A stretch of DNA of 64,000 nucleotides from Periplaneta americana (GCF_040183065.1 NC_091131.1:8893501-8957500), one strand, 5' to 3'. Numbered from the stretch's first letter, positions 1 to 11,861 are shown. Made by a program: numbers and translations. Notes: a model not told the origin generated them from the sequence alone.

Positions 1-37
1 GACTTCTGAAAAAGAATCGTGTTGCCCAACTCTACCT

Positions 38-675
38 TACAGAGATTCAATGTGTGATTCACGAGTGACTCGGCAGATGTCCAAACGATAATCAGACTCT
101 TCCCATACCGTTTTCAACATATCCTCTGTGACCGTGGCGGCAGCTTCTCGAATTCTGGTTTTTAGTTCCTCTAAATCACGTGGCAAAGGCGGTACAAACA
201 CACGGTCCTTTAGATACCCCCATAGAAAAAATTTACATAGTCATATCGGGTGACCTTGGTGGCCATGTCATGAAACATCTGTCCCTTACTCCAGCACCTC
301 CTATCCAACGATCAGACATCTCCGTATTCAGGTAAGCACGAACTGCATTGTGGAAATGTGGCGGAGCCCCATCTTGCTGAAAGATGAAATCGTCATCGAG
401 ATCTTGTCTAAGTTGAGGCACCAACCATTGCTCCAACATGTCCAGATATGAATGTCCAGTCACAGTAGCCTCAATGAAGAAGAAAGGTCCGTACAGTTTT
501 CGTTGTGACAACGCGCAGAAAACATTCACCTATGGTGAATCACGCTCATGTTCAATGATTCTGTGAGGTTTCTATGTACCCCAAACACGACAGTTGTGCT
601 TGTTAATTTTCCCACTCGTATGGAATGTCGCTTCGTCGCTGAAAATTAAGCGGCTGAATAAGTCATCGTCGATGT
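38..675 (-). pseudogene. mariner-type transposase, C-terminal two thirds, broken
   Basis: On the minus strand the frame runs from a first catalytic block (FSDEATFH, near 620-640) through GPFFFIEATVTGHSYLDMLE and FQQDGAPPHFH to WPPRSPDMT. There are 41 residues between the second Asp (QDGAPPH) and the third (SPD), so the triad spacing is DD41D, the spacing of the rosa-like mariner group. At least two in-frame stops lie between the first Asp block and GPFFF near 530-575. Past WPPRSPD the homology continues to the C-terminus near 42 in another frame. Transposase function is lost. Confidence 0.8.
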
Positions 676-915
676 TTCATGACATGGCCACCAAGGTCAC
701 CCGATATGACTGCATGTGACTTTTTTCTATGGGGGTATTTAAAGGACAGTGTGTTTGTACCGCCTTTGCCACGTGATTTAGAGGAACTAAAAACCAGAAT
801 TCGAGAAGCTGCCGCCACGGTCACAGAGGATATGTTGAAAAGGGTATGGGAAGAGTTTGATTATCGTTTGGACATCTGCCGAGCCACTCGTGGTTCACAC
901 ATTGAATCTCTGTAA
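675..915 (+). pseudogene. mariner-type transposase, C-terminal fragment (inverted second copy)
   Basis: The frame at 679-915 begins at MTWPPRSPDM and runs through CDFFLWGYLKDSVF to the natural C-terminus GSHIESL and a stop. It carries only the last catalytic Asp and the C-terminal tail. It is the mirror image of the minus-strand copy at 42-278 and is better preserved there, with an intact frame. The 3' untranslated part and the terminal repeat follow to 1033. Confidence 0.8.
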
Positions 916-1033
916 GGTGTAAACAGAACTTTGAAAGTTTGACTTTAAACTGACATGTGTTTGAAAGTGCTATCATTAGTAGTTTTTGTGTAGTAAAATA
1001 TTGAAAGTGTTACCGGACTTCTGATATGCCCTG

Positions 1034-1866
1034 TATGTAGAGAGCTCATAGCTGTGGCAACTCAACCAAATAAAAATTAAAAAAAAATTATTTGGGGGCC
1101 CAAATTTGAAAAAAAAAATATATACCCCATGCAGGATTGCACTAAAACCGATATATCTAAACCGTTTTTAAAGATAGATTCAAACAGTTTTTTGCAATGT
1201 ATTTGCAAAAGCATGTTCTATACACTGTCTGTAACAGAATTTTGATATTAGTCCCTACGTTTGTAAAATAAACAATTAAAATTTAATAACAATTTTCTAA
1301 TTTCCTTTCTTGCATACAAAAGGACGTATTTTTAAAATGAAATCAATTAACAAACTTCTGTTACAGAGAAATGTTTCCTAATAATCTAAACAATGTGTGT
1401 TCTAAATTTCATGCATGTATCTTTAATAGTTCAGAAATTATATCCATTTTTGTCTGGCAGTGTAGCAAAAAAAAAAAAAAAAATGAAGTTACTGGAAACC
1501 TATAAAAGCGGGCGTGTGATTTAAAATTCCATAGCCCAGGAAATTAAAAAATGACGTCTCAACATCCGATAAGGACACAAATACCCGCAAAATGTTATGC
1601 AATGCATTCCACACATATCAAAGGGTATTTCAAAGAAGAAAACATTTTTTTTGAAAATTTAATTTACCGGAAACAACAATAAAAGTAGGCGAGTGATTTA
1701 AAAATCCATAACGCAGGAAGTTTAAAAATGGCGACTGAACATCCGATAAGGGCACAAATACCCACAAAATGTTATGCTATGCATTCCACACATATCATAG
1801 AGTATTTTAAAGATTTTTTTTTACTTTACTCATTTTTCACCAAAAAGTACCATCCTCTCTCCTTAA
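1034..1866 (+). repeat. TTAA-bounded interspersed repeat, copy 1 (5' end missing)
   Basis: Matches 17860-18677 along its length, starting at GTAGAGAGCTCATAGC and ending CATCCTCTCTCCTTAA. Its 5' terminal repeat is absent because the mariner at 1-1033 sits in its place. Inside, a ~180-bp unit is present twice in tandem (about 1487-1645 and 1668-1812), sharing AACATCCGATAAGG and TGCATTCCACACATATCA. No coding potential seen. Confidence 0.75.
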
Positions 1867-2250
1867 TATACTGTAGGTGTCTTCTTCTAAACGTTGCTTA
1901 TAAATTTCAAAGTACTTATTTTCCTTCTTGTCGCAAGTGATTCAGACCCGCCAGTTCATGAACATTTCGCACTCCAGTAAAAAAGTATCGTAACTCGAAA
2001 ATTGTAATTTGTAAAGATATCCTATTTCCTTGTAAAATACTCCTATGAACGTATTTTAATAAATAGATACCGAAATCTTTAATATTTCACTATTTTATTA
2101 TTACAATTTCATACCTCCAACCAGTAAAACAATATTGGAAATTATTTACGAAAGTAATAAGTGATTTTGGACATACGACAATATTTTACTAGGTGTGCGA
2201 TTTGCCCTTTATTATTGTGACGTATTTGGTTAATTGGGTGATGGCACGGC
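1867..2250. other. unassigned AT-rich sequence
   Basis: No open frame, terminal repeat or recognisable family. Confidence 0.4.
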
Positions 2251-2259
2251 GTCGTGCTG

Positions 2260-2400
2260 ACCCCTTTCTGGGAGTTCTGCCATGTGTGTCGTTTACGTAA
2301 CGGCGCCGGGATTTCTCCGTTCCATTACTCTTTCATCGTATGATGACGCAGAATATCTGCATGGAAATATCATATACGTACTTCGGTACATTAAAATAAT
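2260..2400 (+). repeat. tail fragment of the tRNA-Tyr-like repeat family
   Basis: Shares CTTTCATCGTATGATGACGC, the ATATCTGCATGG stretch and ACTTCGGTACAT with the tail units at 23416-23512, 23765-23859 and 51510-51590. The tRNA-like head is reduced to GGCGCCGGGAT. This is a truncated member. Confidence 0.75.
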
Positions 2401-2630
2401 ATATATTGTACAATGTTGTCACGTGGCTAACGAGAAAGACAGGCTACGGTGTGACGTCACATTCTTAGTCATAACCAGGCAGCGCATTTTCGTTCCCAAA
2501 CGTACAGTGGATCGAGTAGTTTCTTCTGGTATCTACATCTATTACGTCACGTGGATGCGTAAGCAGGGTAGAATTGCAAGCAGGTACGCATGGGGTCATT
2601 AAATAATAATGATGTATTGTAATATAAATA

Positions 2631-3010
2631 TGCCCCTGTGACGTCGTATGACGCAGAAAACATTCTCTTAGTTTAAACAAATTTTATGTGATGTTCGTAA
2701 AAGATTTGCATTTCATAACTTCAGAATATAGCCTATGTTTTCGTTTACTGCAACGGGATAGGTTTTGATAAACGGGTTATTTGTATATTTTTATTTTAGT
2801 AGGTTATTTTAAATTATTTGTATATATTGTGTAAATTACAAATATTGATAGTTTGTATATTTATTATTATTATTTTTTTTTTTTTGTCCCTGTAACGTTA
2901 TGTGACGTAGGAAGAACATTTTCTTAGCTCAAACAAATTTTTACTGGCAGTTATAGTAAAAGATGAGAAGTTCATAATCTCAGAATATACGTTTTTGTTC
3001 ACCGTACCGG
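2631..3010 (+). repeat. divergent direct duplication (two ~125-bp units)
   Basis: Units at about 2633-2757 and 2887-3010 align from CCCTGTGACGT / CCCTGTAACGT through ACATTCTCTTAG / ACATTTTCTTAG to the C-rich end, at roughly three quarters identity by eye. Family unknown. Confidence 0.55.
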
Positions 3011-3221
3011 AGTTCATTTCGTTACACGAATTAATTGAATATAATATTATATATAGAGTATTTACAGTTAATGTGTATCATGTTTACTATTATATTCTAT
3101 AATATATATTGTATACTTCAACTTCAGACACAATTTATTTTCGGTTAAACCGTTTTTCAAATACCACAATTATGTTAGACTTTTTGGTTACTTATAACCT
3201 AAAGATTCTGTTCTTAAACTT

Positions 3222-3326
3222 CACGCACGCACGCACGCACGCACGCACGTACGCACGCACTCACGCAACGCACACTCACTCACTCACTCACTCACTCACC
3301 TCTCTCTCTCTCTCTCTCTCTCTCTC
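3222..3326 (+). repeat. compound microsatellite (ACGC)n-(CTCA)n-(TC)n
   Basis: Direct reading: runs of CACG, then CTCA, then TC. The open frames across it are by-products of the short repeats. Confidence 0.95.
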
Positions 3327-3599
3327 GTTTCTTTCGTCTAAAAGAAAAGAAAAAACTATACCCAGCAGATCGTGCAACCTTGCAAGGTGCGAGTACACAG
3401 TATGTCCAAATATTTTTTTTCCCAAAAGGTTGGTACATTTTTGGCCCTTCCATTGTTGGCCCAGTATGATCAGTTGATATGGAAAGTTTATATGAAAAAA
3501 AAAATACCATTCTCCTGAGATGTTAACTCGTACCTTTGTAATAATCATCTAGATAAAGTGCATGTAACAATTGAAGTTTATAAGGAGTCAGATAACGTT

Positions 3600-3975
3600 T
3601 CTTTAAAGCTCTATAAACTGTTGTTTTCGGAAGTCCAAATTGTCAGGAACATTTACGAACTGATTTCTTTGGACTCTGGAACAAATGATCTTCAGATGCT
3701 TCTACCATTTCATTTGTCGATAGTTTTCCAGTAAGCTTTTTCTCCAATAGGCTTCCAGTCTCTTTTAACTGCCTATCCCAACGACGAATGTTAATATTGT
3801 GTAGTGGTCCTCCGTTAAATACGCGACGAAATTCACGTCGTACACATTGCACTTTTCTTTGGACATCCAGCTTATATAATTAATCGTAGGAATGAAAAGT
3901 ATGCATTTGTTCGATTGTTACCGTCTTTTGTTTCCTTCAGTGCCTCAAATTCATTAAAAAAATACAATTCTCAGA
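3600..3975 (-). pseudogene. mariner-type transposase N-terminal fragment
   Basis: The minus-strand frame 3643-3852 reads QCVRREFRRVF, then INIRRWDRQLKETGSLL and RKCS: the helix-turn-helix (DUF4817-like) N-terminus of mariner-type transposases. The sequence outside it (3925-3955, GTCTTTTGTTTCCTTCAGTG) is shared with the arms of the foldback at 31721-32459, so both belong to one family. No catalytic domain remains. Confidence 0.65.
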
Positions 3976-4536
3976 AATCCCACAATGATATGGTGTATAG
4001 TGAAACTGAAGTTAGTTGTTTAACTGTGTTTTATTGTGAGATACAATGTTTTTAACAACTTTCAACAAATTGTGAAAGCATTTAGGATTAAAAAACTGTC
4101 ATTTTTTTTACTCCGTTATATTATAAAAACATTTACGAGCTGTTATTTTTCAAAATGTAATTATATTGTATATTTTAAGATTTTGTAGAGCGCATTTGCG
4201 TGCATATTTCAAGCTTCATAAATCGGGCTGTACTCATAAACTAGGGCAGAGACGTAGCAGCCCGTACCGTACCGTCGGGTGTCGGTCGATGCCAGGGCCC
4301 CGGAGTCAATCAAGTCGACGCGACGCTGTCATTGTCCTTGCTGTGAAAGATAAGCAGGTGTGATCAGTCAACAGGGATGTAATCTCACTCACAACACGTG
4401 TCAGGGGCTTCCAGATCGTGTTGTTACTCCATCACTACCGTGAGCCAATCACAAAAATGTTGGGAGCAATGTACCAAGTTCTGGTAACAGAAGAAAAGAA
4501 TAACAAACTATGCCTTAACACTTCCATGTGCTACAC
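3976..4536. other. unassigned sequence
   Basis: No gene or element recognised. This is the flank into which the hAT at 4537 inserted. Confidence 0.4.
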
Positions 4537-4841
4537 CAGCGTTTCTCAAACTTTTTTGAAGTGGGGACCATTTTTTTAAGTCACAACAGTTCCGCGGACC
4601 ACCTTACCATTATTCCCTTCGAGAGCAAATTTATTATTTTTGTAGGATATCTTAATACCAGTATATTTATATTTTAAAACAGAATTAATTAATTACAATT
4701 AATTTAATTCATTTAATTTTATAATAGTATTAACTAATTAAGTTAATGTTAATAGGAAAAATTCATTTTCGTTTTTTAATAAATCAAGGCTATTAGAGTT
4801 TGAATAATCTTTAAATTATTAACTAAACAAAATAAATAAAT

Positions 4842-5757
4842 TTTCTAGACATCACAATAACAAAAGTAGACAACAAACACACATTCAAAGTATACAGAAA
4901 ACCAACAACAACAACAACACATTCAACCACCCCACACAACACAAACAAGCTGCATTCCGAACAATGGTACACAGACTACTCAACATACCAATGAACCAAC
5001 AGGATTAAAACGAAGAACTGAACACAATCAAATACATAGCACAAGAAAACGGATATAACCCTAACATAATAGACAACATAATATGTAAGACAAAACAAAA
5101 CCACAAAAAAAAAGAAGAATACAACACAAACACAAGAACACAAAAAATACACCACACTAACATACGAAAACAAAAACACACATAAAATTGCAACTTCATT
5201 CAAGAAATTAAACTACAACATCGCATACAGAACAAATAACACTCTACAAAAACATCTCAACACACAAACAACACAAACAAACAAATAGAACCACACAGGA
5301 GTATACAAACTCAAATGTAACACTTGCAACAACTTCTACGTAGGACAGACAGGCAGATCATTTCAAACACGTTACAAAGAACACATCACAGCCACAATAA
5401 AATTACAAAACACCTCCGCATATGCAGAACACATCACAAATGCCAACCACACCTACAGAGACATCAACACAGACATGGAAATACTACACATCCAACCAAA
5501 AAGCCAGAAACTCAACACACTAGAACAATATGAAATATACAGACACACGAAAACACACCCCAACGATATTCTCAACACACAACTCAACTTCAAAACACAT
5601 ACACTCTTTGACTCTACACTACGAAAGCACCCACACAGGAAACAAGAGGCGCCAAGACCAACAACGACCAGTTCCGAAGATGACCGAAAATAGGTCGAAA
5701 CATGTTAACAAGGTACGTTAATATTTAACACAAAAAAGTTCTTATCATACACATTCC
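4842..5757 (+). mobile_element. Penelope-like element, 5'-truncated, with 13-bp TSD
   Basis: AAAATAAATAAAT flanks it at 4829-4841 and 5758-5770. The coding part starts in the region after the RT palm (LDITITKVDNKHTFKVYRKP) and continues, with frame changes, to a GIY-YIG endonuclease (GVYKLKCNTCNNFY, VGQTGRSFQTRYKEH at ~5303-5390) and the C-terminal SSEDDRK at 5690. GIY-YIG fused behind a reverse transcriptase identifies the Penelope-like order. Stops and frameshifts make it inactive. Confidence 0.85.
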
Positions 5758-5774
5758 AAAATAAATAAATGTTG

Positions 5775-6278
5775 GTACTCACATTAATGAGATGGATGAG
5801 CCTGCCGATTCTTGCACAGTTGTTCCATATTTGGACGTATGCTGGTAAACTTAAGTCGGAGATCGTCATATACATCGAGTCGATTTCGACAGTCTATTTT
5901 GTTTTTATTAGAATTAGTGATGAAAACCCTTCCTCACACAGATACGTAAAAGCAAACTGAATTATAATCTGTAAAGCACCATTGTACAGTTCACTATATT
6001 CTCTTTTTTCACTTGTGATGAGGTCCAGCAATTAACCATACCTTCCGCTTGGAATTTCATTTTAAGTCCGGTGTCATTTGAGAGTTCAATTTTAACTGTT
6101 CTCTTTCACTCAATGAAAGTTTGTTATTTTCAATATCGCAATGAAAGGGATCGCGAACCCATGAAAATTCGTCATATTTACTTGGAAAATAAGTTTCAAA
6201 TTGTGACCTCAGAGTTTCGAGTTGCGAACATACGTCATTGCACAATTGTTTTCCAATAACGAGATCATTTTGAACCAA
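5775..6278 (-). pseudogene. hAT transposase remnant (ZBED5-like group)
   Basis: The minus-strand frame 6057-6278 reads LCNDVCSQLETLRSQFETYF and KYDEFSWVRDPFHCD, typical of hAT transposases related to vertebrate ZBED5/SCAND3-like proteins. Further along, with stops and shifts, NRLDVYDDLRLKFTSI and NMEQLCKNRQAHPSH near 5790-5870 give the expected C-terminus. The N-terminal zinc finger and first catalytic Asp were not found. It is the transposase of the element at 4537-7435. Confidence 0.7.
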
Positions 6279-6399
6279 AAAAGACTCTAGGGTTGGAAAT
6301 AGTGTAAAAATCTTCTGTTTTATGGAACTGACCTACAAACCAAGTTTCCTCTCGAACATCTTTATTTTCTCATGCGCATTGAGAACAGTCAAAGAACTA

Positions 6400-7373
6400 C
6401 CACAGTCTACTATATACAGTCGCGAAGCTCAATATGTAGTAAAAATGCAAACATGGATAGTTGCCCACCACTAGGATCGCTACTATCGCCTCATCATCGC
6501 AGATCTCTCTCCTAGCAGACGACAAAATATGTTACACTTTCGTTGTCGTGTTCTTTTGGAAAAATTAACATCTTCCTTCCATTATTGAAATATTAAATGC
6601 ATAAAGTTAATTTATTATTTTAATGAAGTATATTAAATTCCACCATAAACTCAAAGATACCTGCAAGAAATAGGTTAATATTATTTTTGTTTGTGCAAAA
6701 CGAACTGAAATTTACTATAATCGCTTCACTCATTCAAGATTATAGCGTTAATTAACTATGAAACCAATAAATATTAATTTGCATTTCCCTTTACAACAAT
6801 AATAATGGAAATATGAATTAATGGATTAACTTACGTGTACCGGTACTTGTAGTGTAGGCTTACGTAGTTAAAGTGGGATGAGGTTAAGCAATAATAATCA
6901 CACCAGAATTGGAAATAAAACGTGATTAATAAATTTTATTGTAACAGACTTTTTCTACGTCTCTAGTAAAGTAACAAATAAAAATAACAACAAAATTAAC
7001 AGCTATAATTAAAAACATATCCTTTGAAAAAAAAAAGTAGGCCTAAGCAATAATAATCCCACCAGAATTGAAAATAAAACGTGATTAATAAATTTCATTA
7101 AAACGAACTTAATTTTTCTACGTCTCTAGTAAAATATTATTATTCCAATTATTGTATTTTAGTCATTAACATTTTCATTACAACCAATAACGAACATTTT
7201 TACAAGCATCAATGTGAAATACGCAACGAGCTAGCACTCTATGGAAATACGATTCAGTCCAAAGTCGACCGTGGACAGTCTATTGTTTCTAGTTGCTAAC
7301 CGCTTGGAGCGCTTTATCACGAGATTTGCAAAAAATCACCTCAAGCTTCGCGACTGTATATAGTAGACTGTGG
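6400..7373. mobile_element. MITE-like element with 30-bp perfect inverted ends, nested in the hAT
   Basis: 6400-6429 and 7344-7373 are perfect 30-bp inverted repeats built round CCACAGTCTACTATATACAG and CGCGAAGCT. Inside lies a direct duplication of ~90 bp (about 6887-6975 and 7047-7135) sharing ACGTGATTAATAAATTT and TTCTACGTCTCTAGTAAA. No coding potential. The TSD is unclear; TA within the palindrome is one reading, in which case the true termini are CAGTCGCGAAGCT. Confidence 0.7.
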
Positions 7374-7679
7374 AATTACCTTGTAGAGAGAGATTTAGTT
7401 CGTTCAGTCCGCGGACCATAGTTTGAGAAACGCTGTGCTACACGATACAGGTCAGAATCGTACAGTACCAATTGGATGTGCTACCAGGGCCAGATTTAGG
7501 TACAGTGCCGCCCCTAGGCAGTGCTAAAATTTGTCCCCCTCCCCAACTCTCACAAACAGTTTATGAGCAACTATTATACAGGTCAAGTTTAATTTAAATT
7601 AGTTTTAAATGAAATGTTACAATTCAGAAAACAATAAATTACTGGAATCAAAATACATCCATCTTACTTGTGAATTAGT

Positions 7680-7826
7680 CCACACCTGTGGAGTAACGGC
7701 TGGCGCGTCTGGCCGCGAAACTTGGTTCGATTCCCGGTCGGGGGAAGTTACCTGGTTGAGGTTTTTTCCGGGTTTTCTCTCAGCCCAACATGAGCAAATA
7801 CTCGGTAACTTTCGTTCTGGAAAGTA
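7680..7826 (+). repeat. tRNA-derived SINE (family 1), 3'-truncated
   Basis: Head: GTGGAGTAACGGCTGGCGCG with B-box-like GGTTCGATTCC. It is followed by the family body GGTTGAGGTTTTTTCCGGG and GGTAACTTTCG. The 3' part present in other copies (CATTATCACCTTCAT, CGTCGTAAAATAACCC) is missing. Confidence 0.85.
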
Positions 7827-7908
7827 ATTTTTCAATGCTACATTTGTTGCGCTCAAATTTCTGCGCATTTAAAGGAAAAACTAAAATTATTTCAATAATT
7901 TGTCATAA

Positions 7909-8656
7909 TACGCTGTTGGAAGTAAATCCCGAAAAGACAAAGTATATGATTATGTCTCGTGACTAGAATATTGTACGAAATGGAAATATGAAAATTGGAG
8001 ATTTATCCTTCGAAGGGGTGGAAAAATTCAAATATCTTGGAGCAACAGTAACAAATATAAACGACACTCGGGAGGAAATTGAACGCAGAATAAATATATG
8101 GGAAATGCGTGTTATTATTCGGTTGAGAAGCTTTTATCAACTAGTCTCATGTCAAAAAATCTGAAAGTTAGAATTTATAAAACAGTTATATTACCGGTTC
8201 TTCTGTATGATTGTGAAAATTGGACTCTCACTTTGAGAGAGGAACATAGGTTAAGGGTGTTTGAGAATAAGGTGCTTAGGAAAATATTTGGGGCTAAGCG
8301 GGATGAAGTTACAGGAGAATGGAGAAAGTTACACAACACAGAACTGCACGCATTGTATTCTTCACCTGACATAATTAGGAACATTAAATCCAGACGTTTG
8401 AGATGGGCAGGGCATGTAGCACGTATGGGCGAATCCAGAAATGCATATAGAGTGTTAGTTGGGAGGCTGGAGGGAAAAAGACCTTTGGGGAGGCCGAGAC
8501 GTATATGGGAGGATAATATTAAAATGGATTTGAGGGAGGTGGGATATGATGATAGAGACTGGATTAATCTTGCACAGGATAGGGACCGATGGCGGACTTA
8601 TGTGAGGGCGGCAATGAACCTTCGGGTTCCTTGAAAGCCAGTAAGTAAGTAAATAT
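7909..8656 (+). pseudogene. LINE 3' end: reverse transcriptase C-terminal region
   Basis: The frame opens with VNPEKTKYMIMSRD (stop), then FEGVEKFKYLGATVTN, then the long frame 8098-8634 with VRIYKTVILPVLLY, LRKIFGAKRDEVTGEWRKL, RRLRWAGHVARMGESR and GKRPLGRPRRIWEDNI, ending NLRVP. These are the thumb and C-terminal blocks of a non-LTR reverse transcriptase. The 3' tail is short (AAGT)n. The element is 5'-truncated and lacks endonuclease and palm. Two other copies are at 54996-55423 and 63091-63723. Confidence 0.9.
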
Positions 8657-8857
8657 GCTGCTCTCTTCAATTTACTGAGCATGTTGGGAATTAAATCAAT
8701 GGCTTTCCCAAAACACGCTATGAAATGTTTCAAACAAAACAATTTTTATGCTGAAAAGGAAGCAAAACAAGAAAAATTGTATTAAATTTTTTTGTCTGAA
8801 ATATCTCAACGAATAATTCCCTGAAATTAGTGGCATCACTTACAGTTCCTCCTGTAT

Positions 8858-9593
8858 ACACCGTGTCCTGCTTATAGGGATCGAGAAATAAATGCTCACC
8901 ATTTAAAATCGATGAAGACATTGTTTTGATTTACATCTGACAAGATGCAGAAACTGTCCAAGTTTATGCACCAATGGTTTAAAAACAGTTGCATGTTCAT
9001 GCGCATGCGCACTAACGTTTATCGTGGAAACGAGCCTGGCGCCATTCAGTAGAACATTCCGTCACTGGACCATTCTTCTTCATCGAGGCGACAGGCACAG
9101 GGAATGTGTATCTGGACATGTGCAGAACTTTTTTTGTTGATCGACTCTCAGAATCGGATTTTCAGTAACGTGGGACTCCACCCCATTACTATGGAGCAGT
9201 GAGTGGCTTCTAAAATGCAAACTTTCCCAATAGGATAATCGGAAGACGAGAACCCTTTCCTGGCCACCTAGGTCACCCGACTTGACGCCCATTGACCTTC
9301 CTTTGGGGCTTTGTGACAAGTGTTGTGTACCCAACGTGATACAGTTGACACTTTGGAAAAACTGAGACAACGCATTATAAATGCAGCTGCGCTAATCACT
9401 CCACAAATGTTATGGAACACTTGGCAGAAGGTTGAGTAACTTTTTGATGTCTTCAGGGTAGCTCGAGGCGCACACTTCGAGTTGCACTGACCATTCTTCG
9501 AAACTCTGAGAGTTTTTACATCAAGTTATGTTATAAAACCATTATTTATACTTTAAATTAGCATTTACTTCTCGATCCCTCTAAGCGGGACAC
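8858..9593 (+). mobile_element. decayed mariner-type element with ~34-bp TIRs
   Basis: Inverted ends: GTGTCCTGCTTATAGGGATC (from 8863) against the complement of GATCCCTCTAAGCGGGACAC (to ~9593), extending over ~34 bp with few mismatches. Inside, in + frames broken by many stops: VTGPFFFIEATGTGNVYLDM (about 9060-9120), then PPHYYGA and FLWGFVTSVVYP, the catalytic region and C-terminus of a mariner-type transposase. Confidence 0.75.
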
Positions 9594-9912
9594 GTATTAT
9601 AACACATACTCCGGCCATCTGGTATCATATCACATTATTAATTTGATATAGCGTTGTAAAGCTGCGATAGACTACGACAGAATACGAAATGACAGTGTAG
9701 AATACGGTAATTTTCCTAGTAGCATTCGTAGAATGCAATGCAACCTTAGATACACCACGCCTCTGCTAGTTGCATAAGTATCAGGCGATGTTATCTACCA
9801 ATGCTATTAAAATGACGAGACAATAAGCAGATTCTATAATATATTATTAGGACTTCGTGGTCAAGCGGTAATCATATTTTCTGTTGATAGCAGATTGTAT
9901 AAAGGAAATTAC

Positions 9913-9917
9913 TACCA

Positions 9918-9952
<35 letters not shown>
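9913..9952 (+). repeat. (ACT)n microsatellite
   Basis: Direct reading of ACT triplets ending at the TA that flanks the next element. Confidence 0.9.
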
Positions 9953-9953
<1 letters not shown>

Positions 9954-10880
9954 GAGCTGAGACGAGATGTTATGGCACCAACTTGCGCGAAGTTTTAAAT
10001 TGCCGGCCAGCAGGGTAGAGGAGTGGGGGTTATTTGGGTTACGGTTCTCAAGCTCAGAGCGGCAGGCATATCCGTTTCATCTCTTTCCAAAAACATTCGT
10101 CTTACCTTAGTATCACCACTTTCCTACTCAAGAGTCCGAAGGTACCTAATGGAATTACGCCCGCTATTCCATCTTTATATTCTTATTCTCCGTCCGAGTC
10201 AGACGACTGATCTGTGCTGGAATCAGATGTCCCTAAGTTTATGGAAATGTTCTCCAAAATACTGTCCATCACGTGCTCACTTTCAATGTAATTGTTCTCT
10301 ACTTTCTTCACATAATCATACACTGATATCTATTCTTGGAAGAAGCGATGACAGAGTTGGCCTCCGCTTAAGCGTAGCATAGAAATTATAGATGAGTCTT
10401 ATGACTTCCTCATCAAAACTGTCTACAGCTGCAACAATCTTCTTCTTCGGCTGTGATATTTCCGGACTGGAGAAAGAATCTGCTGTTCCTGCCTCATATT
10501 TTTCCCTTCTTTCCTGATTCTTGCCAAGGTTCGCTTTGAAATACCAGTGGCAGCCAGTATTCTTGCACACACGCTTTTCAATGGAATTGGTATTCCATTT
10601 CAGCCTCTTCTGACATGAATTTCCATACATTGTATGCTATTTCATGTCCTTACTATGAACTACTCTATGATTTCACACCTTAGACAATGCCATAATGAGG
10701 GCGCTCAGAAGGGCAATGTTTTCAGTATTAGCAATAGCGGTAGTAGCAGAACGATCTGAACACTCGGAATGCTAGTAACCAACTAACCCAACACCCCTCC
10801 AGTTGAGTGTGAGGGCGAGTCCAAGCAAACGAACTAAAATGCGTCCCTCGCGCAGGTGCCATAACTTCTCGTCCAGGCTC
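9954..10880 (-). mobile_element. Tc1/mariner-superfamily element with ~30-bp TIRs
   Basis: Left GAGCTGAGACGAGATGTTAT and the complement of the right end (GAGCCTGGACGAGAAGTTAT) match, and both continue GGCACC. TA lies outside each (9952-9953 and 10881-10882). The only coding remnant is the minus frame at 10316-10630, so the element is a deletion derivative. Confidence 0.8.
10316..10630 (-). pseudogene. N-terminal fragment of a DDE transposase
   Basis: A 104-residue minus-strand frame contains NTGCHWYFKANLGKNQERRE and DEEVIRLIYNFYATLKRRPT followed by LSSLLPRI. The second block resembles the helix-turn-helix region before the catalytic core in Tc1/IS630-related insect transposases. Catalytic residues are absent. 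It sits wholly inside the TIR element at 9954-10880. Family assignment is by resemblance only. Confidence 0.5.
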
Positions 10881-11251
10881 TACTAACTTATTATAGTCCC
10901 GTCGCTCTAATTTCCGGCAGCCAATCGCGTTGCAGGTCGGCTATATTTAAACGTGTGCGTCTTGTGATTCGCTTATGAAGACGTTATTCATTTCTTAAGG
11001 CTCGATAAATACTTAATATGATCGCCCGCCATTTTGGCTCTTCCGTTGGCGTTCGCAGAAAGCACACGAAGACGTTATTTGCCGCTCAATTATTTCCTGA
11101 ATTACAGTATGTTTGATTTATTATCATAGGAGCTACGACATGATAATGTTTAACGGTGCGGCAAATAGATTCCTGTATGGTAGCTCGGCATCGAAAGAAC
11201 AAAAATGGCGAACGATACTACCTACCTAGACTTTATAGAGCCTTCACTTCC

Positions 11252-11860
11252 TAAGAGTACGTACACTTTGGAGCGACGATAAACGATAAAAGAAGCAGTG
11301 ATGTTATAAGAGAGAGAATTGAAGCATGCATTGTCATTAAGATGTGCATATTGGAGTAACAATAAAAGCAACGAAAAAGTAAAGTTCCATTTTCTTCGCT
11401 CTTGTCGTTCATATGATCTCTGATTAAGATAATGTTAATCTGTATAATTACCGGTGGTTATCAATATATGCGAATATTAATCGATTTATTATTATTTCGG
11501 CATATTAAATTAATTATTGTAGATATTGGCAAATTGATCAGTTGAGTATTTATTGGTCATATGTTATGTGATCACAAGAACCAATCAGAACACAACGAAT
11601 TTATACTATCTTTGGGATGAGAAACGGGTTTAATTTTGTACGTATTTAAGTTATATTAACCTTGAACTTAGCAGCTGTTATTTCCTATATATATTCTTTC
11701 ATTAAGTGTATGTATAGAACATCTACTGATAACTCAAAATGTTCGCTTACCGCGTCCTCATTGCTCCGATATGAACACTTGATTCTTTGATAATACCAAA
11801 GCGTCGCTAAATCGTTTCTTTTATCGTTTATCGTTGCTCCAACGTGTACGTACCCTAAGA
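11252..11860. mobile_element. MITE with ~45-bp TIRs
   Basis: 11252-11297 and 11814-11860 are inverted copies, e.g. GAGCGACGATAAACGATAAA against GAGCAACGATAAACGATAAA, starting near AGTACGTACAC. Flanking TA/TAA is compatible with a Tc1/mariner or PIF-type TSD but does not decide it. No coding potential. Confidence 0.8.
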
Positions 11861-11861
11861 C

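Larger units (their letters stand above)
1..1033. mobile_element. mariner-type element rearranged as an inverted (foldback) dimer, right end
   Basis: Two copies of the 3' part of one mariner-type transposase face each other: bases ~38-278 are the reverse complement of ~675-918. The right end at ~1015-1033 reads, on the minus strand, CAGGGCATATCAGAAGTCC and is followed by TA, as expected for a Tc1/mariner terminus. The left end lies outside the window or is rearranged. The element abuts the repeat at 1034-1866 exactly at TA, so it probably inserted into that repeat. Confidence 0.8.
4537..7435 (-). mobile_element. hAT element with 8-bp TSD, degraded
   Basis: Left end CAGCGTTTCTCAAACT and right end AGTTTGAGAAACGCTG are perfect inverted repeats. 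TGCTACAC occurs directly on both sides (4529-4536 and 7436-7443), the 8-bp TSD expected of hAT. It carries a decayed minus-strand transposase, a nested Penelope-like element (4842-5757) and a nested MITE-like element (6400-7373). Confidence 0.9.

Noticed and set aside
3109..3548. Frames with Thr-His-Ala-Arg and Arg-Glu repeats
   Set aside because: Products of the CACG and TC microsatellites at 3222-3326.
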